This document shows, one piece after another, positions 1 to 8,246 of a stretch of 64,000 nucleotides of DNA. The notes beneath the pieces are model-generated. The model did not search any database. It worked only from the letters and a program-made list of their open reading frames with translations, and was not told the origin of the DNA. Source of the DNA: Jejuia pallidilutea (lineage in GTDB: Bacteria; Bacteroidota; Bacteroidia; Flavobacteriales; Flavobacteriaceae); contig NZ_PVEO01000002.1 of assembly GCF_002973595.1 (NCBI RefSeq), forward strand, positions 524,379-588,378, in the 5' to 3' direction. Position 1 is the first letter of the stretch. Every line of letters starts with the position of its first letter. A program made the translations under genes and the position numbers.

Positions 1-251
1 GGAGAATCTACATCTAATTCAAAATTAGACATGATAAATAACTGATCCCATAACTTATGCTGAAAATCTGGAACATCACGTAAATGCGGTTGCAAATTGC
101 CCATTACAGATATAATGGCTTTTGCTAATTTTTCGCGCTCTTCTTTTGTTTCTCTGGTTTTAGCATGGTTAATCATTTTTTGAAGATGACGCCCATACTC
201 AGGAATAATTAAGTGCTCTCGTTCTGTATTGTATTCTAAATTATCTATCAA
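1..251 (-). CDS. DUF4290 family protein, 3' part outside the window
   Basis: The reverse strand reads without a stop from a TTG at 249-251 to the window edge, giving about 83 residues that begin IDNLEYNTEREHLIIPEYG and continue through a stretch containing GNLQPHLRDVPDFQHKLWD. I recognise this as the start of DUF4290, a conserved Bacteroidota protein of unknown function usually somewhat over 200 residues long. The TTG start is chosen because family members begin directly before this segment and no ATG is in frame; this is inference. The gene is the last of a possible minus-strand run with the vWA and DUF493 genes. The truncation is only the window boundary. Confidence 0.75.
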   Translation of the reverse strand, partial: MIDNLEYNTEREHLIIPEYGRHLQKMINHAKTRETKEEREKLAKAIISVMGNLQPHLRDVPDFQHKLWDQLFIMSNFELDVDS

Positions 252-331
252 AATTTTTGTGTGGTATTAAAATTCTATGAAGTAGCTCGCAAAATACAAA
301 AAAACATATTACACAAAAAGTATGTTAGTGT

Positions 332-1483
332 TTATTTAGCATATTTATCAATTAAACGTACTAATAAGCTATTTAAAAACTCTACTTCGTATGCCCCAAC
401 TGTTGGTTCTAAATGGTCGTTACCAATTCCACTATCATTAGTTATAAACACATAAGTACCGTTTGTAGCTATTGCAAAATTACGCATTAAAAACTCGGTG
501 GACTTATCTATACCACTAGCGGTTATTGGTATAAGTTTAACGCCTTTTTGAGCCGCTAAATTTAAAGAGGTTTTTAAACTTTCATATATTTCTTGAGTTC
601 CATGAGGTGGCGCATCTAAAAGTAAAAATGCAATTCTGGTTTTAGCATTATCGCTCCATTGTAATTCGGTTATTGTTTCTTTTAAGGCTTCATCTACTGC
701 TTCTTCATAATCGCCACCACCACTGGCATATTGGGCCTTAATGAATTTTGAAGTGGTTTCTATAGATGCTGAAAAATCTGAACGCCTAGTAACATATTGG
801 TCGCCATGATCTCTGTAAAATACTGTTGCTGTTAATATAGATGTATTTTGATTGTTTGTCTGTACTTTATTAATCACATCGGTTAAGTCATTTTTTAAAA
901 ATTCCAGCTCATCTCCCATAGAGCCCGTAGCATCAACCATAAAAGCTATTTCTATTTTGTTCTCTACATCTATATTTTGGTTTAGGTTGTAAACATTTAC
1001 GCCCTCACCAAACATCAAAATACTTTTATCCATTTTTATACCATTAACCATAATGGCATATTGGGTAAGATTAATACCAGTGGTGTTGTCGTTAAAAAAA
1101 CCAACAAAAAAATTTGTTTCACCAAAATTGTCCGTTCTTGTTTGGCTAATTAATTCATCGCCTTTGTATAATGCTACTTTTGCGTTATTAAGTGGTGTAT
1201 TATTTACATCTAATACTTTTATGGCAATACGCTTAGATGTATTAAAACGCCATAAATCTTGTTGAGAGATAGAATTTTTGGAGTTCACCAAATCGGTCCA
1301 GAAATCCCAATTTTTTAAATCGTTCCATTCTCCTGCTGTAATTTGTCCTGCTTGGGTGTTTCCGTTACCGCCGCCAGAATCGCTTTCCGAAAAGGTTAAA
1401 GCAGGTTCTCCACCGAATTCGCCAGAAGATTCGCAACCAAAACAAATAACCACTAAACTTAAAAGTATAACTATTTTCTTCAT
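332..1483 (-). CDS. von Willebrand factor A domain lipoprotein
   Basis: A 383-residue predicted lipoprotein. The N-terminus is a short hydrophobic signal with a lipobox ending at Cys17 (VICFGC). A low-complexity Ser/Gly/Asn linker (about 30-45) follows, then a carboxypeptidase-regulatory/CNA-B-like beta domain (about 85-135: IKVLDVNNTPLNNAKVALY), then a vWA domain from about 178 to the end. The metal-site motif is visible as DATGSMGDE, and a later GGGDYEEAVDEAL segment fits the vWA fold. vWA lipoproteins bind protein ligands through a divalent metal; the partner here is unknown. Neighbours (DUF4290, DUF493) do not suggest a specific role. Domain assignment is firm, function is not. Confidence 0.85.
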   Translation of the reverse strand: MKKIVILLSLVVICFGCESSGEFGGEPALTFSESDSGGGNGNTQAGQITAGEWNDLKNWDFWTDLVNSKNSISQQDLWRFNTSKRIAIKVLDVNNTPLNNAKVALYKGDELISQTRTDNFGETNFFVGFFNDNTTGINLTQYAIMVNGIKMDKSILMFGEGVNVYNLNQNIDVENKIEIAFMVDATGSMGDELEFLKNDLTDVINKVQTNNQNTSILTATVFYRDHGDQYVTRRSDFSASIETTSKFIKAQYASGGGDYEEAVDEALKETITELQWSDNAKTRIAFLLLDAPPHGTQEIYESLKTSLNLAAQKGVKLIPITASGIDKSTEFLMRNFAIATNGTYVFITNDSGIGNDHLEPTVGAYEVEFLNSLLVRLIDKYAK

Positions 1484-1536
1484 ATCTCTATTTTATAGAT
1501 AGATGCGAAAACAGTAAAAAGGTTGCTTAAATAAAG

Positions 1537-1830
1537 TTATAAACTTATAACGCCTTCAATTTTTTGTGCCACAACTTTATATTTTGTAATAACGGCATCT
1601 GGGTTTTTCATTTTTACGTTTATAGAAACGCTGGTATATTTTCCGTTTTTAGAGGCTTTGGTGTGTATTACCGCACCCATGTTATCAAAAAGTTTTTGGA
1701 TTTTTAAAATTTCCTCTGTATCGGTTTTTATAATAAATTTAAATAAGTACTCACTAGGCCACAACGCTGTATCGTACAATTGCGACTTTAGCTTATCGTA
1801 AAATTTATCTTCATTTGGTGTTTCTGCCAT
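1537..1830 (-). CDS. DUF493 (YbeD-like) family protein
   Basis: A small cytosolic 97-residue protein whose whole length matches DUF493: a WPSEYLFKFIIKTD segment followed by KASKNGKYTSVSINVKM and a C-terminal VAQKIEGVISL. The family has a ferredoxin-like alpha/beta fold; in E. coli the relative is YbeD, whose role is uncertain (proposed regulatory). It is transcribed away from the ATPase gene at 1921, with a 90-bp divergent intergenic region. The start is the only ATG that precedes the conserved domain. No catalytic residues are expected. Confidence 0.85.
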   Translation of the reverse strand: MAETPNEDKFYDKLKSQLYDTALWPSEYLFKFIIKTDTEEILKIQKLFDNMGAVIHTKASKNGKYTSVSINVKMKNPDAVITKYKVVAQKIEGVISL

Positions 1831-1847
1831 AACTTTTTTTTAGGCTG

Positions 1848-1855
1848 CAAATATA
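1848..1855 (-). promoter_or_regulatory. Bacteroidota -7 element for the DUF493 gene
   Basis: The minus strand reads TATATTTG, a perfect TAnnTTTG box, ending 18 bp upstream of the DUF493 start codon at 1830. I could not find a clear TTG at the -33 position, so this is only a half-supported promoter. Confidence 0.4.
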
Positions 1856-1920
1856 GCGTTTCCTATGCATTTTTTTTATAGAAGTTAAATTACGAATTTT
1901 ACAACCAAATTATACAACTA

Positions 1921-2460
1921 TTGGATTCAAAAAAAATTGTAATCACAGGTGGCCCAGGTACTGGAAAATCAACTATTATTAACGAACTTTTAAAAAGAGA
2001 TTACACCTGTTTAGAAGAAATATCTAGACAAGTAACGCTTAATGCGCAAAAAAAAGGGATAGATCAACTCTTTTTAACCAACCCCTTGCTTTTTAGCGAA
2101 TTACTCTTAAAAGGACGTTTAGAACAGTTTGAAACTGCTAAAATGTACAATAGCAATATTGTTTTTTTTGACAGAGGCGTACCTGATGTTTTAGCCTATA
2201 TGGACTATATTGGAGACACCTATCCTAAAAACTTTATAGACGCAACTAAAAGTACTGTTTACGACGAAGTTTTTATTTTAAAACCATGGAAAAGCATATA
2301 TAAAAGCGATAATGAACGTTACGAAAGTTTTACACAGGCTGAAAAAATTCATGACTATCTTCTAGAAACGTATCAAAATTATAATTATACCCCTATTGAT
2401 GTCCCTTTTGGAACTGTTAATGAACGTACCAATTTTATTTTAAACACTCTAGATATTTAA
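1921..2460 (+). CDS. AAA-type P-loop ATPase (AAA_28 family)
   Basis: A 179-residue cytosolic P-loop NTPase. The Walker A motif is near the N-terminus (GGPGTGKST, about residues 10-18), followed by a LEEISRQ segment and a Walker B-like IVFFDRGVPD (about 81-90). This order and the compact size fit the AAA_28 family of predicted nucleotide or nucleoside kinase-like ATPases common in Bacteroidota; the substrate is not known. Translation must start at TTG (1921), since there is no in-frame ATG before the Walker motif. It is followed after one base by recQ, so the two are almost certainly cotranscribed. Confidence 0.8.
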   Translation: MDSKKIVITGGPGTGKSTIINELLKRDYTCLEEISRQVTLNAQKKGIDQLFLTNPLLFSELLLKGRLEQFETAKMYNSNIVFFDRGVPDVLAYMDYIGDTYPKNFIDATKSTVYDEVFILKPWKSIYKSDNERYESFTQAEKIHDYLLETYQNYNYTPIDVPFGTVNERTNFILNTLDI

Positions 2461-2461
2461 C

Positions 2462-4369
2462 TTGAACAAGCACCCCTTAAACATATTAGAACAATATTGG
2501 AAATTCACCGCGTTCCGTGGTAAGCAAGAGCACATTATCAATGCGGTTTTAGAAGGCGATGATGTGTTTGCCTTAATGCCAACCGGTGGGGGCAAGTCTA
2601 TTTGTTTTCAAATACCCGCTTTAATTAAAGAGGGCATTTGTATAGTTGTATCGCCGCTTATTGCTTTAATGAAAGACCAAGTGCTAAACCTAAATAATAA
2701 AGGTATTAAGGCTTTAGCCATTACAAGTGGTATTTCTAAAGGCGAATTAGATACACTTTTAGACAATTGTATTTATGGCAACTACAAATTTTTATACTTA
2801 TCGCCAGAGCGTTTACAGCAAGAATTAGTACAAGACCGCATTAGGCAAATGCACGTAAATTTAATTGCTGTAGATGAAGCGCATTGTATATCGCAGTGGG
2901 GCAACGATTTTAGGCCCGCATACAGCAATATACTCACACTAAGAGAATTACAACCATCAACTAATATTATAGCACTTACTGCTACTGCAAAACCAAAGGT
3001 TGTAGACGACATAATGAAACAGCTGGATTTTATAAGTCCAAAAATTTTTAAACAGTCCTTTTTCAGAGAAAACCTAGGGTATCTTGTTTTGCATGAAGAA
3101 GACAAATATTACAGGCTAGAAACTATTTTAAAAAAATACACAGGGGCATCTATAGTTTATGTGAGAAACAGAAAAGCTACCAAAGATATAAGCGCTTTAC
3201 TAAACTCTAAAAATATAAGTGCAACATTTTATCATGGCGGTTTAAATACCACAGAAAAAGACACGAACATGAGCGCTTGGATGCATAATAAAAAACAAGT
3301 TATGGTAGCTACAAACGCTTTTGGAATGGGTATAGACAAGCCAGATGTAAAAACCGTAATTCATTTAAACTTACCCGAAAGTATAGAAAGCTATTTTCAA
3401 GAAGCTGGTAGGGTTGGTAGAAATGGAGATAAAGCATTTGCCGTAATTTTAAAAAATAAGAACGACGAGGTTTTAGTAAAAAACCAATTCTTAAAAGTAT
3501 TACCATCGGTTGATACCGTAAAGCATGTTTACAGAAAACTTAGCAATTATTTTCAAATATCTTATGGTGAAGGTGAATACGCTACCTTTGATTTTGATTT
3601 TAACGACTTCTGTAAAACCTATAATTTTAATGGTATTTTGTGCTACAACGCGCTATTGGTTTTAGATAGAAACAGTATTATTGCCTTAACCAAACAGTTT
3701 AAAAACAAAGTTTTAATACAGTTTATAGCAAACAACACTTCTATATTTAAGTATTTGGAAAACCATGCGGAATATGATGTTGCAGTAAAATCTATATTAA
3801 GATCTTATGGTGGCGTTTTTGATCATGAAACCAACATCAACACTTTAAAAATTGCAGATAAAGCATCTATATCAGAACATGCATTAATTCAAATTTTAAA
3901 GCAATTAGCAAAAGATGAAATTATTACCCTAAACCATTCTAAAACCGATGCACAAATTACGTTTATAGAACCAAGGGAAGACGATAAAACTATCAACAGG
4001 ATTTCATCAGTTATACATCAGCAAAACAAACTTAAAGAACGCCAAGTTAAAGCTGTAATAGACTATATAAATAACGATAGCGTATGCAAAAGCATGCAAC
4101 TTCTAAATTATTTTGGAGAAAAAAACACAACACCCTGTGGTATTTGTTCTGTGTGTACCAAAAACAAACAAAACACCACCTTTACAAATGTTAAAACATT
4201 AAAAAATAAAATAGTTACATTGTTAGAAACTGGAGAAAAATCATCTAGAGATATCGCTAGTACGTTATCGTGTAATGATGCCGAAATTAAAAAAGTACTA
4301 AAGTTACTTTTAGAACATCAAATTATTACCATTACTAAAACAAACACATATAAATTGAGCCATTTGTAA
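2462..4369 (+). CDS. recQ: ATP-dependent DNA helicase RecQ
   Basis: A 635-residue superfamily 2 helicase unwinding 3'-5' during recombination and replication repair. Walker A is MPTGGGKS (Lys45), and the DEAH box lies at 138-141 followed by the RecQ-specific CISQWGNDFRP. The helicase C domain holds GMGIDKPDVKTVIH and the arginine motif QEAGRVGRNGD. The RecQ zinc site is intact (Cys542, 559, 562, 565), with a winged-helix segment at the C-terminus. No HRDC domain is present, which fits the shorter RecQ form in Bacteroidota. The start codon is TTG, one base after the stop of the AAA ATPase gene, implying translational coupling. Confidence 0.96.
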   Translation: MNKHPLNILEQYWKFTAFRGKQEHIINAVLEGDDVFALMPTGGGKSICFQIPALIKEGICIVVSPLIALMKDQVLNLNNKGIKALAITSGISKGELDTLLDNCIYGNYKFLYLSPERLQQELVQDRIRQMHVNLIAVDEAHCISQWGNDFRPAYSNILTLRELQPSTNIIALTATAKPKVVDDIMKQLDFISPKIFKQSFFRENLGYLVLHEEDKYYRLETILKKYTGASIVYVRNRKATKDISALLNSKNISATFYHGGLNTTEKDTNMSAWMHNKKQVMVATNAFGMGIDKPDVKTVIHLNLPESIESYFQEAGRVGRNGDKAFAVILKNKNDEVLVKNQFLKVLPSVDTVKHVYRKLSNYFQISYGEGEYATFDFDFNDFCKTYNFNGILCYNALLVLDRNSIIALTKQFKNKVLIQFIANNTSIFKYLENHAEYDVAVKSILRSYGGVFDHETNINTLKIADKASISEHALIQILKQLAKDEIITLNHSKTDAQITFIEPREDDKTINRISSVIHQQNKLKERQVKAVIDYINNDSVCKSMQLLNYFGEKNTTPCGICSVCTKNKQNTTFTNVKTLKNKIVTLLETGEKSSRDIASTLSCNDAEIKKVLKLLLEHQIITITKTNTYKLSHL

Positions 4370-4452
4370 AAAAGCGAACCAAAACACTCAATTAATTTTA
4401 AAATTTTGTTGCGATTTACATTATACCCAATAAACATAACACAAGTTAACAA

Positions 4453-5400
4453 ATGAAAGATTTAAGAATTGTATTTATGGGAACACCAGATTTTGCTGTG
4501 GCTACCCTAAAAGCACTTGTTGAAGAAAATTATAATATTGTTGGAGTTATTACAGCCCCCGACAGACCCTCTGGTCGTGGTAGAAAACTTAATGAAAGTG
4601 CCGTAAAACAATATGCTAAATCAGCAGGCTTAAACATATTGCAACCTACCAACCTAAAAAATAAAGATTTTATAGATACGTTAAAAGCACTACAAGCAAA
4701 TTTACAAATAGTAGTAGCCTTTAGAATGCTACCTAAGGTTGTATGGCAAATGCCCGAATATGGCACTTTTAATTTACATGCATCGTTACTACCAAATTAC
4801 CGTGGTGCAGCGCCTATAAATTGGGCTATTATTAATGGTGAAACAAAAACTGGAGTATCTACCTTTTTTATTGACGAAAAAATTGACACAGGCGAAATGA
4901 TTCTACAAGAAGAAGTAACCATAGCACCAAATGAAAACGTTGGAAGCCTACACGATAAACTAATGCACTTGGGTAGTGCTTTGGTATTAAAAACGGTAGC
5001 ATTAATTAAAACTGGCACTGTTAAAACCACTCCACAAGTTGAAACTCATAACATTAAAACAGCTTACAAATTAAATAAGGATAACTGTAAGATTGATTGG
5101 ACAGACAATATCCATAACATCTACAACAAAATAAGAGGCCTAAGCCCCTATCCTGCTGCTTGGTGCACATTAATAAATGGCGCTGACCAACTAGATGTAA
5201 AAATTTATGAAGCCAAAAAAGAAATAGAACAGCACAATGATGCCATAGGATTAATAACCTCTACTAAAAAAAATATAAAAGTTTCGGTAGCTGAAGGTTA
5301 CATACATATTTTAAAAATTAAGCTTCCTGGAAAGAAACTTATGGACGCCACGTCACTTTTAAACGGTTACAAATTTGAAAATGATGCCAAAATGCGCTAA
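4453..5400 (+). CDS. fmt: methionyl-tRNA formyltransferase
   Basis: Transfers a formyl group from 10-formyl-tetrahydrofolate to initiator Met-tRNA in the cytosol. The 315 residues match the family length. The N-terminus reads FMGTPDFAVATLKAL, the formyltransferase core contains FNLHASLLPNYRGAAPINWA with the catalytic Asn-His, and VSTFFIDEKIDTGEMI carries the catalytic Asp. A C-terminal OB-like domain starts near residue 205 (KLNKDNCKIDW). It lies 83 bp downstream of recQ in the same direction. Every expected motif is present. Confidence 0.97.
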   Translation: MKDLRIVFMGTPDFAVATLKALVEENYNIVGVITAPDRPSGRGRKLNESAVKQYAKSAGLNILQPTNLKNKDFIDTLKALQANLQIVVAFRMLPKVVWQMPEYGTFNLHASLLPNYRGAAPINWAIINGETKTGVSTFFIDEKIDTGEMILQEEVTIAPNENVGSLHDKLMHLGSALVLKTVALIKTGTVKTTPQVETHNIKTAYKLNKDNCKIDWTDNIHNIYNKIRGLSPYPAAWCTLINGADQLDVKIYEAKKEIEQHNDAIGLITSTKKNIKVSVAEGYIHILKIKLPGKKLMDATSLLNGYKFENDAKMR

Positions 5401-5504
5401 GCCCTTAGTATTACTCATTTTATAAAAAAATCGACAAAATACAGTTCCTTTATTAACAAATGCTGTAAGTTATCAACAAAACCCTGTATTTCCCTTGCTA
5501 TTAC

Positions 5505-5534
5505 TTGCATGGAAGCATAATCCGTATAAATTTG
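5505..5534 (+). promoter_or_regulatory. Bacteroidota sigma-ABfr-type promoter for the HU gene
   Basis: A TTG at 5505-5507 is followed after exactly 19 bp by TAAATTTG (5527-5534), matching the Bacteroidota -33/-7 consensus. Transcription would start near 5541, leaving a leader of about 47 nt before the HU start codon at 5588. Confidence 0.7.
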
Positions 5535-5587
5535 TAAAGGATTTAACAAAAAGTTTAACCAATTTATTAATAATTAAAATTTACATT

Positions 5588-5860
5588 ATGAACAAAACAG
5601 ATTTAATCGATGCAATGGCAGAACACGCAGGAATCACTAAAGCAGCTGCTAAGAAAGCTTTAGAGTGTGCACTTATTGAAATAGAAGGTGCTTTACAAAA
5701 AGGAAACAGAGTTTCTTTAGTTGGTTTTGGTTCTTGGTCTGTTTCTAAAAGATCTGCAAGAGAAGGAAGAAACCCACAAACTGGTGAGACTATCAAAATT
5801 AAGGCTAAAAACGTTGTTAAGTTTAAAGCTGGATCAGATTTATCAAATGCTGTAAACTAA
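5588..5860 (+). CDS. hup: HU-family DNA-binding protein
   Basis: A 90-residue nucleoid protein that bends DNA as a dimer. The N-terminus MNKTDLIDAMAEHAGITKA and the DNA-binding arm region FGSWSVSKRSAREGRNPQTG are classic HU/IHF features, and the length equals that of typical HU. The start at 5588 is preferred because family members begin MNKxDLI; an upstream in-frame extension from 5495 overlaps the promoter and has no homology. The gene stands alone, bracketed by its own promoter and a strong terminator, as expected for a highly expressed protein. Confidence 0.95.
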   Translation: MNKTDLIDAMAEHAGITKAAAKKALECALIEIEGALQKGNRVSLVGFGSWSVSKRSAREGRNPQTGETIKIKAKNVVKFKAGSDLSNAVN

Positions 5861-5884
5861 ATATTAGCTGCAGAAAAAAATAGA

Positions 5885-5917
5885 AAAATACCTTCCAAAA
5901 CGGAAGGTATTTTTTTT
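5885..5917 (+). terminator. Rho-independent terminator after the HU gene
   Basis: Arms AAAATACCTTCC (5885-5896) and GGAAGGTATTTT (5902-5913) form a 12-bp stem with the loop AAAAC, followed by an uninterrupted T-run to 5917. It is a strong intrinsic terminator 24 bp after the HU stop codon. Confidence 0.92.
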
Positions 5918-5933
5918 ATGCCTATTCCAAAAG

Positions 5934-5964
5934 TTGTTTTTCTAACAAAATAATCTTAGATTTA
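5934..5964 (+). promoter_or_regulatory. candidate promoter of the YqgE gene
   Basis: TTG at 5934-5936, then 20 bp, then TAGATTTA (5957-5964), one mismatch from TAnnTTTG. It ends 19 bp before the YqgE start codon, just after the HU terminator, so a promoter is needed here. Confidence 0.4.
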
Positions 5965-5983
5965 GTTACTAATTATATAAAAT

Positions 5984-6544
5984 ATGACGAGCACTACACC
6001 CAAAAAAGGTGATTTGTTAATTGCAGAACCAGCCATAATTGGAGATGTGTCCTTTAACCGCTCCATTGTTTTGTTAGCAGACCACACTAAAGAAGGTTCT
6101 ATTGGATTTATACTTAACAAACCTCTAGAATATACCATTAAGGATTTAATCCCTGAAGTTAAAGCTGCTTTTAAAGTATATAACGGCGGCCCTGTAGAAC
6201 AGGATAATTTATATTTTATACACAAAGTGCCAGAGCTCATCCCTAACAGTATAGAAATTTCTTTAGGTATTTACTGGGGAGGCGATTTTAAAAAAGTGGC
6301 AGAATTAATAACACAAAATACTATAAGCGAGAACGATATCCGTTTCTTTTTAGGATATTCGGGTTGGGATTCCAGTCAGTTAGAAAACGAACTTAAAGCC
6401 AACTCATGGTTAGTATCAGAAAATATTTATGAGCAAAATATTATTGAAAAAGACTATGCATCGTTCTGGAAAGAAAAAATGCTAGAACTAGGTGGCGAGT
6501 ATAGTATTTGGTCTAATGCACCAGAAAACCCAAACTACAACTAA
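5984..6544 (+). CDS. YqgE/AlgH family (UPF0301) protein
   Basis: A 186-residue cytosolic protein of the UPF0301 family. Diagnostic segments are KGDLLIAEPAIIGDVSFNRSIVLLADH at the N-terminus, GFILNKPLEYTIKDL, YNGGPVEQDNLYFIH and the later FFLGYSGWDSSQLENEL. The family is conserved in many Gram-negative bacteria; AlgH was linked to alginate gene regulation in Pseudomonas, but the biochemical role is unsettled. The stop codon overlaps the 3' end of the convergent aminotransferase gene by 4 bp. Confidence 0.93.
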   Translation: MTSTTPKKGDLLIAEPAIIGDVSFNRSIVLLADHTKEGSIGFILNKPLEYTIKDLIPEVKAAFKVYNGGPVEQDNLYFIHKVPELIPNSIEISLGIYWGGDFKKVAELITQNTISENDIRFFLGYSGWDSSQLENELKANSWLVSENIYEQNIIEKDYASFWKEKMLELGGEYSIWSNAPENPNYN

Positions 6545-7383
6545 GCCAACCTTACTGCTACGTTTAGTTTTTCTATTAAAGTTTTGGCAACGGTATTTGT
6601 AAATTGCTTTTTTCTATATTTTGAAATAGGCTGAATGCCAACAATTACATTGGTAACAAACAATTCGTCTGCCTTTTGAAGTTCAAAAGGAGAAATTGAT
6701 GCTTCCTGTAATTCAAAATCATTTAATTGCTTAATAAACTTTAATAGTTGAGTTCGCATTACACCTTTTAAACAGCCATCAGACAAAGGTGGTGTTTTAA
6801 TAATATTGTCTTTTACCAAAAATAAATTACCGTTAAGCGCCTCTACAACATGTTTATTTGTATTTAACAGCAAACAGTTATCCAATGCGTTCTCTTTGGC
6901 AAAAATACTTCCAATAACGTTTAATGCCTTGTTATTTGTTTTTAGAGTAGACAATAAGCTAGGAGCTACGTAATAATCTTTAAATAAATCTACTTCGTAT
7001 TTAGTTTCATTTAATTCAAAAATAGTAGCATCTAAAGGTTTAACACTAATGTTATAACCTATAGCATTTTGTTTTGGTAGGTATAACCCACCTTCATTTC
7101 TGTGTACTGTTAGTTTAACGCGAGCATCACTACCACCTAATTTATTTGCACTTAAAGTGCTGCTTATTTGGCCTTCTAGATATTCCATTGTAAAATTCAT
7201 TGGAATTTCCATTCGCATAATACGCATAGATGCCATTAATCTAAAATAATGGTCTTCCCAAAATAATAATTTACCGTTTGCTACTTTTATCGTTTCAAAA
7301 AGCGCATCACCATAAGCATAACCACGATTATGTATAGAAATATAAGTGTTATCGTCTAAAATTGTACCGTTAAAATTTGTCAT
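6541..7383 (-). CDS. aminotransferase class IV (IlvE/PabC/D-amino-acid transaminase fold)
   Basis: A 280-residue PLP enzyme of fold-type IV. The N-terminus reads FNGTILDDNTYISIHNRGYAYGD followed by FETIKVANGKLLFWEDHYFRL, as in 4-amino-4-deoxychorismate lyase and branched-chain or D-amino acid transaminases. The PLP lysine probably lies in STLKTNNKALN (about residue 151), and the cofactor-phosphate region in LSDGCLKGVMRTQLL. The 280-residue size favours a PabC-like or D-amino-acid transaminase-like role over a full IlvE (about 300-350), but the substrate cannot be fixed from sequence. Unusually, the terminator of the upstream gene ends directly at this start codon. Confidence 0.85.
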   Translation of the reverse strand: MTNFNGTILDDNTYISIHNRGYAYGDALFETIKVANGKLLFWEDHYFRLMASMRIMRMEIPMNFTMEYLEGQISSTLSANKLGGSDARVKLTVHRNEGGLYLPKQNAIGYNISVKPLDATIFELNETKYEVDLFKDYYVAPSLLSTLKTNNKALNVIGSIFAKENALDNCLLLNTNKHVVEALNGNLFLVKDNIIKTPPLSDGCLKGVMRTQLLKFIKQLNDFELQEASISPFELQKADELFVTNVIVGIQPISKYRKKQFTNTVAKTLIEKLNVAVRLA

Positions 7384-7410
7384 AAAAAAGTCCCGAAGTA
7401 AATTCGGGAC
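7384..7410 (-). terminator. Rho-independent terminator of the START-like gene, touching the next start codon
   Basis: On the minus strand GTCCCGAA and TTCGGGAC (7403-7410 and 7390-7397) pair around a 5-nt loop, followed by six T (7389-7384) and then the ATG of the aminotransferase. Hairpin and T-run form a textbook terminator. Its position leaves no room for a separate leader, so it may also act as an attenuator. Confidence 0.8.
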
Positions 7411-7435
7411 AAATATAAAATTAAATTAGGTTTTC

Positions 7436-7837
7436 TTAAGCAGAACCTAACACTTGTTTTAAATCGGAAATTTGATTTTCCCAAAGCATTTTAGCTTCAT
7501 CAATCTCATCGTCTTCTGCAAAATCTGTAATCATTAAAGATACATCTTTAGTGATTTCATCTACTTGAATTCTAATTTCAAAATAACACGAAGCGCCGTC
7601 TTCTTCATCGGCAATCCATCTAAATTTAATACGTTCACCGCTTTTCTTGCTTAATAATTTAGCCTTTTCTTCGCTATCGTCCCAAATAAAGGTAAATAGT
7701 TCACCCCGAGAGTTCACATTGTCTGAAAACCATTCAGACAAACCAGATGGCGTTGATATGTATTGATAGAGTAATTGCGGCGATGCATGTATTGGGAACT
7801 CTATTTCAAATTTAATTTTATCGTCCATAAATGTCAT
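7436..7837 (-). CDS. START-like domain (SRPBCC fold) protein
   Basis: A 133-residue cytosolic helix-grip protein. The START-like/AHSA1 signature is visible in KIKFEIEFPIHASPQLLYQY, STPSGLSEWFSDNV and FTFIWDDSEEKAKLL. Such domains form a hydrophobic ligand cavity; the ligand is unknown. An internal Met at position 4 (start at 7828) is an alternative, since family members often begin MxDKIKF. It is transcribed from its own upstream region toward a strong terminator at 7384-7410, so it is probably monocistronic. Function remains unassigned. Confidence 0.85.
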   Translation of the reverse strand: MTFMDDKIKFEIEFPIHASPQLLYQYISTPSGLSEWFSDNVNSRGELFTFIWDDSEEKAKLLSKKSGERIKFRWIADEEDGASCYFEIRIQVDEITKDVSLMITDFAEDDEIDEAKMLWENQISDLKQVLGSA

Positions 7838-7917
7838 TAAAATTTAGTGATGCTCAATATATACATTAATTGATAAGATTTACAATTATTTTTCATAATA
7901 TTTTGCACAACTTATGC

Positions 7918-7947
7918 TTGCGCACATAAATTTTGTTTTTATATTTG
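7918..7947 (+). promoter_or_regulatory. promoter of tRNA-Met
   Basis: TTG at 7918-7920, 19 bp, then TATATTTG (7940-7947): a perfect match to the Bacteroidota consensus, ending 12 bp before the tRNA. It shows the same spacing as the HU promoter in this window. Confidence 0.75.
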
Positions 7948-7959
7948 CAACCTCAAAAA

Positions 7960-8033
7960 GGCGAGGTAGCTCAGTTGGTTAGAGCGTCGGATTCATAACC
8001 CGGAGGTCTCGAGTTCAAATCTCGATCTCGCTA
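7960..8033 (+). tRNA. tRNA-Met (anticodon CAT)
   Basis: A 74-nt cloverleaf. The acceptor GGCGAGG (7960-7966) pairs with TCTCGCT (8026-8032) using G-U pairs at both ends. The D arm is GCTC/GAGC, and the anticodon loop TTCATAA has CAT at 7994-7996. The T arm is TCGAG-TTCAAAT-CTCGA. The 3' CCA is not encoded in full. CAT could also be an Ile tRNA modified by TilS or the initiator; the general sequence suggests elongator Met. It has its own promoter and terminator. Confidence 0.95.
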
Positions 8034-8040
8034 CAGCTAA

Positions 8041-8070
8041 AAAACCCAAGATTCTTAGTCTTGGGTTTTT
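8041..8070 (+). terminator. Rho-independent terminator after tRNA-Met
   Basis: AAAACCCAAG (8041-8050) pairs with CTTGGGTTTT (8060-8069) around a 9-nt loop, and the stem runs into a short T tract. It lies 7 bp after the tRNA. Confidence 0.85.
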
Positions 8071-8192
8071 CTATAAAATACTTCTAAGATTACAACCAAA
8101 ACTATTTAATAATTGACATTTTTTAAGTATCAAAAAAAAAACAAGTACTTAAGATTAATTGTTTAGAGCATTATTTAATTAAACTATTATTA

Positions 8193-8221
8193 TTGCTTAT
8201 TATTTATAATACGTAAATTGG
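8193..8221 (+). promoter_or_regulatory. candidate promoter of the saccharopine dehydrogenase-like gene
   Basis: TTG at 8193-8195, 18 bp, then TAAATTGG (8214-8221), one mismatch from TAnnTTTG. It ends 25 bp before the start codon at 8247. Confidence 0.4.
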
Positions 8222-8246
8222 TATTAATTCTGTACATACAACTATC

